Below, piece after piece: positions 59,742 to 64,000 of a stretch of DNA of 64,000 nt. Every line of letters starts with the position of its first letter. The first letter of the stretch is position 1. The stretch lies in the NCBI RefSeq assembly GCF_025751435.1, contig NZ_JAOWKY010000001.1, forward strand, positions 62,001 to 126,000. The letters are read 5' to 3'. Made by a program: the position numbers and the translations under genes. The notes beneath the pieces are model-generated. The model was not told the DNA's origin. It saw nothing but the letters and a program-made list of their open reading frames with translations, and did no database searches. This DNA is from Albidovulum marisflavi. GTDB lineage: Bacteria; Pseudomonadota; Alphaproteobacteria; Rhodobacterales; Rhodobacteraceae.

Positions 59742-60392
59742 TCAACCGCTGTCGCCGCTGCGGGCGCGGGCGGCGGCGATCAGGTCCTTCACCTCGCTGT
59801 CCGCAGTTTGAGGGAAGACCTGATAGTGCGCGCCAACGGCGTAGAAATCGATCGGCTCCTGCAGGATGACGATCTTGTCTGCGGCCGCGCCGAAGTCTTG
59901 CCGTGCCTCGCGCGGTGCAACTGGCACGGCCAGGACGACCCGGTCCGCGCCCCTGTCGCGCAGCGCGGAAAGCGCCGCACGAACCGTCGCACCGGTCGCG
60001 ATGCCGTCATCCACGACGATGGCCGTCGCACCCCGCAGATCGGGGTCCTTGGCACCGCCAAGGTAGCGCTGCCGCCGCTCGGCGATCTCGCGCCGCTTTT
60101 CGGTCACCTTGCCCTCGAAATCTTCGGCCTTCATCCCGATCTGGTTCAGGACCTCGGGATTGAAGACAGGGTCCGCGCCTTCAGCGACCGCACCCGCGGC
60201 CAGTTCCTCATGGCCCGGAACGCCGATCTTGCGCACCAGGATCAGCCCCAGGGGCGCATCCAGAGCTTCGGCCACCTTGGCCGCAACCGGCACTCCGCCC
60301 CGGGGAAGCGCCAGCACAACCGGACGCTTGAAGGTCATTCCCTGCAAGGTCTCTGCAAGCCTGCGGCCTGCCTCGGCACGGTCGGCAAACAT
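59742..60392 (-). CDS. Phosphoribosyltransferase-domain protein
   Basis: The 216-residue protein has a type I PRTase fold. The PRPP loop is VVDDGIATGATVRAALSALR with the paired Asp, plus an N-terminal PVVLALPRGGVPVAAKVAEA with VRKIGVPGHEELAAGAVAEG. This subgroup (often called predicted phosphoribosyltransferase, COG1926) is frequently next to stress genes, and its substrate is not established. The start at 60392 gives the standard MFADRAEAGRRLAETL N-terminus. It is leftward, downstream of pheT. Confidence 0.85.
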   Translation of the reverse strand: MFADRAEAGRRLAETLQGMTFKRPVVLALPRGGVPVAAKVAEALDAPLGLILVRKIGVPGHEELAAGAVAEGADPVFNPEVLNQIGMKAEDFEGKVTEKRREIAERRQRYLGGAKDPDLRGATAIVVDDGIATGATVRAALSALRDRGADRVVLAVPVAPREARQDFGAAADKIVILQEPIDFYAVGAHYQVFPQTADSEVKDLIAAARARSGDSG

Positions 60393-60489
60393 CTTGCCCT
60401 CCCCGTCTGGCCGACTCCGTTGGCACAGTTTGACAGACGGGGACGGCACCGCCAAGGGTTACGTCCCCGCATGCAAAGGGTCGAGGAAA

Positions 60490-60508
60490 GCGGGGGGGGA
60501 AGCCCCGC
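60490..60508 (-). terminator. Stem-loop after pheT
   Basis: Read leftward, GCGGGG (60508-60503) and CCCCGC (60495-60490) pair across a short C-rich loop and are followed by TTTCC, within 30 bases of the pheT stop. It fits a terminator for the pheT transcript. Confidence 0.45.
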
Positions 60509-60516
60509 CTTCAGGC

Positions 60517-62925
60517 CTAGCCCCGTAGGCTGCCGCCCGTGGCCTTGGCGACCTTTTCCACGATCTTGGCGCTGACCGCTTCGATTTCCTCGTCGGTCAA
60601 CGTCCTGTCGCGGGGCTGGAGCCGGACAGTGATGGCCAGCGATTTCTTGCCCGCCCCCATCTGCGCCTCGGCCTTGTCGCCGGCAAACTGGTCGAAGACG
60701 CGGACCTCTTCGATCAGGGCCTTGTCGGCGCCCTGCGCGGCGTTGACCAGCGTCAGGGCCTCGACCTTGCTGTCCACGACGAAGGCAAAATCCCGCTCGA
60801 CCGCCTGAAGATCGGAAATCGCCAGCGCGGCCCGCGTCGCGGTCTTGGCCTTGGGGAAGGGCACGCGCGCGACGTGGATTGTGAAGGCGACCGCAGGCCC
60901 CTTGACGTCCATCTGGCGAAGAATCCGGGGATGCAGCTCGCCGAAGGTGCACAGCGCGTTCGGCCCCAGGCCGATCACGCCCGACCGGCCCGGATGCCAC
61001 CACCCCGCTGCCTTGCGGGTGATCTGGACCTTTACCGGCGCGCCCAATGCGGCCAGGACCGCCTCGGCGTCGGCCTTGGCATCGTAGAGGTCGACCGGTC
61101 GGCGGGACCCGTAGGGGTCGCGCGGCGCCGAGGCGCCGATCAGCAGGCCCGCCGCCTGTATTTCCTGCTCGCCCGGCTCACCGCCGGCAAAGGCCGGACC
61201 CACCTCGAACAGCGCAAGGTCCATGAAGCCCCGCGCCTGGTTTCGGGCGGCGGCCTGCAGCAGCCCGGGCAGGAGGTCGGGCCGCATGTGCGTCATCTCG
61301 GACGAGATCGGGTTTTCCAGCCGCGTCGTCTCGGATCCGCCGCCGAACAGCGCGGCCGAGGGACCGTCGATGAAGGAATAGGTCACGCATTCGTTGTAGC
61401 CAAGCGCGGCCAGGGTGCGGCGCGCGGCCTTTTCGCGGACCTGCATGGGGGTCAGGATCGGCTTCGGCACGCCGGGCCGTGCGCGGCGCATCGGCTTGCC
61501 TTCAAGCTTCGTCAGCGACGCGATCCGCGCCACCTCCTCGATCAGGTCGGCCTCGCCCAGGATGTCCGGGCGCCAGGACGGCGGGGTGGCCATGTCACCC
61601 TTCAGCGTGAAACCAAGCGCCTCAAGCGTCGCGCGTTGCGTCGCCTCGGGGATGTCCATGCCGACAAGGCTGATCACGCGCGCCGGATCCAGGCGGTAGG
61701 CCCGGGCGGTATCGGGCACCGCGCCGTCCATGACCACTTGCGAAGCCTCGCCACCGCAAATGTCCAGAACCATGCGCGTCGCAAGTTCCAGGCCCGGCAG
61801 GGTGAACTCCGGATCCACGCCGCGTTCGAAGCGGTAGCGGGCATCGGAATTGATGCGCAGCGCACGGCCCGTCGCCGCGATGGTGATCGGGTCCCAGTAG
61901 GCGCTTTCCAGGAAGACGTCGACCGTATCCTCGGTGCAGCCCGACAGCTCGCCGCCCATGATCCCGGCCAGGCTTTCCGGCCCCTGGTCGTCCGAGATCA
62001 CCATCATGCCTTCGCGCAGCGTGTAGGTCCTGCCGTCCAGCGCCAGAAGTTCCTCGCCGCCCTTGGCGGGATGGATGCGCAGATCGCCCTTGACCTTGGC
62101 GACGTCAAAGACGTGCAACGGGCGGTTCAGCCCGAAGGTGAAGAAGTTGGTGATGTCGACAAGGGCCGAGATCGGGCGCAAGCCGATGGCCTTGAGCCGC
62201 GCCTGCAGCCAGGCGGGCGAGGGGCCGTTCCTGACGCCGCGGATCGTGCGGCCCGCAAACAGGGGGCAGCCCCTGGCCTTCAGCGCGTCGTCGATGACGA
62301 CGCCCACGGGGCTGTCGAAGGCGCCCGCGACCGGCTCGACCGGCAGCGGCTTCAACGTGCCAAGTCCCCGCGCGGCCAGATCGCGGGCAATGCCGCGCAC
62401 ACCAAGCGCATCGGGGCGGTTCGGCGTGATCTTGATGTGGATCATCGGATCCACCGCGCCGGGGCGGTTCGCCGCCAGCCAGTCCACGAACTTCTGACCC
62501 ACATCGCCCGAAGGCAATTCGATGATGCCGTTATGTTCGTCCGACAGCTCAAGTTCGCGCTCCGAGGCCATCATGCCGTGGCTTTCGACGCCCCGGATCT
62601 TGCCCACGCCCAAGGTCACGTCGATGCCGGGCACGTAGTCGCCGGGCTTGCACAGGACGACGGTGATCCCTTCGCGCGCGTTGGGCGCGCCGCAGACGAT
62701 CTGCTTTTCGCCTTCGTCCGTCAGCACACGGCAGACCCGCAGCCGGTCGGCATCGGGATGCTGTTCGGCGTGCAGCACCTTGGCCAGGGTAAAGGTCGCA
62801 AGCTTCGCGGCCGGGTTGACGATTTCCTCGACCTCCAGCCCCAGGTCGGTCAGCGCCTCGGCGATCGCCTCGACCGAGGCGTCGGTTTCCAGGTGGTCTT
62901 TCAGCCAGGAGAGGGTGAATTTCAT
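60517..62925 (-). CDS. pheT: Phenylalanine-tRNA ligase beta subunit
   Basis: The 802-residue PheT opens MKFTLSWLKDHLETDASVEA. An OB-fold tRNA-binding domain follows (about 40-150, with HPDADRLRVCRVLTDEGEKQ and the VVLCKPGDYVPG block), then the B3/B4 editing domain (210-370), B5, the catalytic-like core (about 480-690) and a C-terminal FDX-ACB domain that holds the tRNA anticodon stem (SLAITVRLQPRDRTLTDEEI). It pairs with PheS, which is not in the window. Its ATG overlaps the stop of the amidotransferase gene (ATGA). A second, partial copy of its 5' end lies at 63733-63792. Confidence 0.97.
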   Translation of the reverse strand: MKFTLSWLKDHLETDASVEAIAEALTDLGLEVEEIVNPAAKLATFTLAKVLHAEQHPDADRLRVCRVLTDEGEKQIVCGAPNAREGITVVLCKPGDYVPGIDVTLGVGKIRGVESHGMMASERELELSDEHNGIIELPSGDVGQKFVDWLAANRPGAVDPMIHIKITPNRPDALGVRGIARDLAARGLGTLKPLPVEPVAGAFDSPVGVVIDDALKARGCPLFAGRTIRGVRNGPSPAWLQARLKAIGLRPISALVDITNFFTFGLNRPLHVFDVAKVKGDLRIHPAKGGEELLALDGRTYTLREGMMVISDDQGPESLAGIMGGELSGCTEDTVDVFLESAYWDPITIAATGRALRINSDARYRFERGVDPEFTLPGLELATRMVLDICGGEASQVVMDGAVPDTARAYRLDPARVISLVGMDIPEATQRATLEALGFTLKGDMATPPSWRPDILGEADLIEEVARIASLTKLEGKPMRRARPGVPKPILTPMQVREKAARRTLAALGYNECVTYSFIDGPSAALFGGGSETTRLENPISSEMTHMRPDLLPGLLQAAARNQARGFMDLALFEVGPAFAGGEPGEQEIQAAGLLIGASAPRDPYGSRRPVDLYDAKADAEAVLAALGAPVKVQITRKAAGWWHPGRSGVIGLGPNALCTFGELHPRILRQMDVKGPAVAFTIHVARVPFPKAKTATRAALAISDLQAVERDFAFVVDSKVEALTLVNAAQGADKALIEEVRVFDQFAGDKAEAQMGAGKKSLAITVRLQPRDRTLTDEEIEAVSAKIVEKVAKATGGSLRG

Positions 62926-63683
62926 TTCGCTTTCCTATCTCTGACGAGCGCGAGCCAGTTTCTCAGCTCGGTCCTGTGAACTTCGTGCGACAATCCGGCC
63001 GGCGTGGTGCCGAACCGGGCCGCGGCCTCTGCGTCGGTGGTCGAGGCGCGCAGCGCGGCGCAATCGCCGGACGCGCGCCCCAGTCTTTCAAGCACGTCGG
63101 ACAGATGCTCCACCGTGTATTCGGGGTGATACTGGCAACCCCAGAAGGTGACGCCATCCTGTTCGTAGACCATCGCCTGCACCGGCGAATGCGCGTTGCC
63201 GGAGATCAGGACCGCGCCCGGCGGGAGATCCGAAACCTCGTCGCGGTGGATGCACAGCGCGGCATAGCCGTCCTGCCGGCCCGCCATCATCGGATGCGTG
63301 CGCCCGGCCTTCGTCAGCGCGATTGCCCGCGCGGTGCCCTCCTCGCGCCCGTTGGGCGAGGCTTCGACCCGGCCGCCCAGCACGACGGCGGCAAGCTGGA
63401 GCCCGTTGCACGATCCGTAGACCGGACGCCCCGCCGCGAAGGCCGCGCGCATCGCGACCCGGAGCGGCTCGGCCTCGGGTGCGGCGGTGCTCCACTCGAC
63501 GCTCGACCCGGTAAAGACGATCCCGTCGGCATCGCCAAAGGTTTCGGCCGCCGCGGCGCCCGCATAGGGTTCGACCACGCGGATCTGAAGCGCGGGGTCG
63601 ATGGCGAGCAGCGCCGCCGCGAACCCTTCGGACTGCGCGGGCAGATCGGGCGTGTTGCTTTCGACGATGGTGATCTTGGTCAT
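62922..63683 (-). CDS. Class I glutamine amidotransferase-like protein
   Basis: The 253-residue protein has the GATase-I triad: nucleophile Cys92 in YGSCNGLQLAAV, and H186/E188 in WGCQYHPEYTVEHL. GIVFTGSSVEWSTAAPEAEP and LISGNAHSPVQAMVYEQDGV are typical of stand-alone GMP-synthase-like amidotransferases, some of which hydrolyse gamma-glutamyl compounds. The partner synthetase, if any, is unknown. It is inserted between pheT and a pheT-like fragment, and its stop overlaps the pheT start. GC content is like that of the core genome. Confidence 0.88.
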   Translation of the reverse strand: MTKITIVESNTPDLPAQSEGFAAALLAIDPALQIRVVEPYAGAAAAETFGDADGIVFTGSSVEWSTAAPEAEPLRVAMRAAFAAGRPVYGSCNGLQLAAVVLGGRVEASPNGREEGTARAIALTKAGRTHPMMAGRQDGYAALCIHRDEVSDLPPGAVLISGNAHSPVQAMVYEQDGVTFWGCQYHPEYTVEHLSDVLERLGRASGDCAALRASTTDAEAAARFGTTPAGLSHEVHRTELRNWLALVRDRKAK

Positions 63684-63708
63684 GGGAGTCCGGGGGGATG
63701 GGGAGGCG

Positions 63709-63792
63709 TCAGGAGTGGGGGGTTGGCTGGCACGCCTCCACCGGGGCGGTGGTGTCGAGGTGGTCTTTCAGCCAGGAGAGGGTGAATTTCAT
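63709..63792 (-). pseudogene. Truncated second copy of the pheT 5' end
   Basis: From an ATG at 63792 the frame reads MKFTLSWLKDHL, identical to PheT residues 1-12, then DTTAPVEA against ETDASVEA, and stops after 27 residues at 63709. The first 35 bases equal those of intact pheT, and 54 of the first 60 match. GAGGAG lies eight bases upstream, so it retains a working-looking ribosome-binding site. The ATG overlaps the stop of the upstream gene (ATGA). It looks like the original or a donor pheT start, cut off when the amidotransferase gene arrived. Confidence 0.75.
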
Positions 63793-64000
63793 GCTTGTTG
63801 CTCCTCGGGAAACCACGCCATCTGCTCGGACTTTTCGAAAAAACCGGCTAGCGTTGAATCCACGGGCATGAAGTCATCTATGCCCGTGTTGACGTATTGG
63901 ATTAGGCCGAAACCGATACCTGGTTGGTAGGCAATATGCTCAGACGACCCGTTTGTACCGATGATTGTGAGTTCAGTTGGAATCGACTGTCTCACGGCCT
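63789..64000 (-). CDS. SUKH (SMI1/KNR4)-like immunity protein, C-terminal part (5' end outside window)
   Basis: The frame is open from base 64000 leftward to a TGA at 63791-63789, giving at least 70 residues. The visible part reads ELTIIGTNGSSEHIAYQPGI, then GLIQYVNTGIDDFMPVDSTL and AGFFEKSEQMAWF. The pattern of a Gly/Asn turn before a Glu-x-(I/F)-A-(Y/F) strand, then a hydrophobic strand, acidic loop and a closing FxxFL-like helix, is that of SUKH/SMI1-KNR4 immunity proteins paired with secreted nuclease toxins. Base composition drops to about 50% G+C, well below the window. A GTG at 63995 is a possible internal start. The family call is from pattern only. Confidence 0.55.
   Translation of the reverse strand, partial: AVRQSIPTELTIIGTNGSSEHIAYQPGIGFGLIQYVNTGIDDFMPVDSTLAGFFEKSEQMAWFPEEQQA

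Noticed and set aside
60874-62979. A 701-codon open frame on the plus strand opposite pheT
   Set aside because: It is antisense to a certain housekeeping gene, and its composition mirrors the complement of PheT codons.
1-64000. CRISPR arrays, tRNA or rRNA genes, insertion sequences, prophage
   Set aside because: No regularly spaced repeats, no tRNA-like cloverleaf in any gap, no transposase or phage structural gene was found on reading both strands.

Overview
The window is GC-rich (roughly two thirds G+C), densely coded chromosomal DNA from an alphaproteobacterium, most likely a Rhodobacterales/Roseobacter-group member. The evidence is the separate petA-petB-petC cytochrome bc1 operon, a COQ9-family protein and a UbiH-type hydroxylase (ubiquinone biology), a Rhodobacter-style fla cluster with a dedicated flagellar lytic transglycosylase, a probable CtrA box between divergent fla operons, an MttB-superfamily methyltransferase, glutathione-dependent formaldehyde dehydrogenase, and high-GC alphaproteobacterial codon use. 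I see no rRNA, tRNA, CRISPR array, insertion sequence or prophage.

Layout. 1-8700: housekeeping and metabolic genes (HAD-IIA hydrolase, ubiquinone-type FAD hydroxylase, amidase, aminotransferase, ftsK, PQQ-type sugar dehydrogenase). 8900-16400: a catabolic neighbourhood on the + strand, with an MttB-like methyltransferase tightly followed by a CocE-type hydrolase, a BetI-like TetR regulator, a bifunctional enoyl-CoA hydratase/3-hydroxyacyl-CoA dehydrogenase whose dehydrogenase half looks degenerate, and a 3-oxoadipyl-CoA-type thiolase. 16600-20200: a small orphan protein, a secreted phytase/esterase-like protein and a P-loop nucleoside/sugar kinase-like protein.

20286-33310: a flagellar export and motor block in two divergent operons. 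Leftward: fliL, a coiled-coil membrane protein, motE-like, motA, a 764-residue periplasmic protein, sltF-like, flhA, fliR, flhB and a small coiled-coil gene. Rightward: fliF, fliH, fliN and fliP. Most neighbours overlap by ATGA or TGATG, so translation is probably coupled. A CTAA-N7-TTAA site lies between the two operons. Immediately downstream of fliP is an unusual SASA-type esterase-like gene.

34950-45640: a ClpP-fold membrane protease with a SelW-like redox protein, divergent from adenine deaminase and AMP nucleosidase (a two-step AMP to adenine to hypoxanthine route), then HU, an EamA transporter, chorismate synthase, and a TPP-riboswitch-controlled thiBPQ thiamine importer. 45663-48365: the bc1 operon. 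48596-57279: single genes including a LysE exporter, GST, a NYN-domain protein, a potassium channel with a C-terminal zinc ribbon, formaldehyde dehydrogenase, quinone oxidoreductase, COQ9, rpsU, a lytic transglycosylase lipoprotein and an Lrp regulator divergent from alanine dehydrogenase. 58604-62925: sulfotransferase, mscL, phosphoribosyltransferase and pheT.

The right edge is the clearest sign of recent rearrangement. A glutamine amidotransferase gene sits between intact pheT and a second, divergent copy of the first ~60 bases of pheT. That copy overlaps the end of a lower-GC gene resembling SUKH/SMI1-KNR4 immunity proteins, which runs off the window.
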